Part shown: positions 63,726 to 64,000 of the stretch, one piece after another
How positions within the stretch are numbered: position 1 is the first letter of the stretch
How the letters are laid out: each line of letters opens with the position of its first letter
DNA from: a virus
Direction: 5' to 3' (one strand)
Virus record (IMG/VR): IMGVR_UViG_3300020000_000011
Coordinates: 32,596-96,595 of that record
Length of the DNA stretch: 64,000 nucleotides
Made by a program: the position numbers and the translations under genes
Notes under the pieces: generated by a model
The model's input: the letters and a program-made list of their open reading frames with translations, nothing else
Databases searched by the model: none
What the model was told of the DNA's origin: nothing

Positions 63726-64000
63726 ACGCATGTCCGTGGTGCGGTAGCCCGCACTGGCCGCAGCGGTACCGGCTGGTCCACGGACGCCCCCGCTCCTGGG
63801 TGCTCCGCGTCAACAAACGCAGAGTCAAGATCAACCACTCGGCCAAGAGCCTCGGCACGTACGGCCTCGCCGCCAACGGTCGCCCGTACATGCGCCGCCC
63901 GGCGTCACGCACCACCGCTCACTGCGCCCACCCATTCCATGATCAAGTCACAGCCGATCCCGAGCCGCCTCGTGTGATCCCCCCGAGAGTCCACAACCCG
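63722..64000 (+). CDS. zinc-binding basic protein, 3' end cut by window edge
   Basis: ATGA overlap with the previous stop. MNACPWCGSPHWPQRYRLV has a CxxC pair, then a Lys/Arg-rich segment (LRVNKRRVKINHSAKSLGTYG) and CAHPFHDQ. 93 codons are visible with no stop. Probably nucleic-acid binding. Confidence 0.6.
   Translation, partial: MNACPWCGSPHWPQRYRLVHGRPRSWVLRVNKRRVKINHSAKSLGTYGLAANGRPYMRRPASRTTAHCAHPFHDQVTADPEPPRVIPPRVHNP

Noticed and set aside
1-64000. Integrase, attachment sites, insertion sequences, CRISPR array
   Set aside because: No recombinase motif, transposase or regular spaced repeat was seen. Absence in this window does not exclude them outside it.

Overview
The window reads as a 64 kb segment of a tailed actinobacteriophage (siphovirus-type Caudoviricetes, or a provirus of that type). 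It is high-GC and almost fully coding. Genes are packed into runs joined by ATGA, GTGA or TGATG overlaps. The virion proteins resemble actinophage families: a 2H phosphoesterase next to a capsid protease, an HK97-type capsid, a long tape measure and collagen-like fibres. -10 boxes (TAnnnT) commonly sit 6-8 nt before the start codon, which implies leaderless mRNAs as in Actinobacteria. No integrase, DNA polymerase, rRNA, transposase or CRISPR array is visible. Genes run off both ends, so the window is probably not the complete genome and lifestyle cannot be decided.

Layout. 1-1431 (-): an operon of small hypothetical genes. 1490-4215: a lysozyme-like lysin, small membrane and zinc proteins, a GGCAAG repeat cluster. 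4217-4364 (-): tRNA-Glu and tRNA-Gly. 4491-10143: 2H phosphoesterase, capsid maturation protease, scaffold-capsid fusion and tail-tube protein, closed by a terminator. 10269-14434: an accessory block with a MoxR-type AAA+ ATPase, an unknown protein and an HExxH/VWA protein, each with its own promoter. 14835-21253: neck proteins, collar-domain protein, large terminase, MuF-like protein. 21294-22826: a promoter-equipped DUF6011-like zinc protein. 22868-37268: a long chain of modular tail-fibre genes. 37293-39611: probable small terminase, a DUF1360-like membrane protein, portal. 40040-47734: tail-assembly chaperones, tape measure, Dit-like and hub-like proteins, one further probable virion protein. 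47790-48631: two accessory genes and a terminator. 48629-54924: mostly minus-strand early/replication genes (ERF annealase, MerR-like, HNH, helicase-loader-like pair) with a second VWA protein on plus. 55022-55933 (-): a secreted protein. 56242-58916: a GHKL ATPase coupled to a DNA methyltransferase. 58961-64000: a run of small genes resembling actinophage accessory families.

How it fits together. The virion genes form the backbone but in a shuffled order: the portal lies about 33 kb from the capsid protease and about 18 kb after the large terminase. Accessory and early genes share a two-part promoter. The -10 box is the right half of an imperfect palindrome (GATAnC-nn-GnTATACT), and it is followed at the transcript start by a (C)CAGACCCAGAC-type repeat. 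That repeat lies in the leader of some genes and inside the first codons of others, where it produces N-termini such as MTETQT or MTQTPDT. Such sites precede the MoxR/VWA genes, the DUF6011 gene, the ERF gene and three right-end operons, which suggests one regulon.
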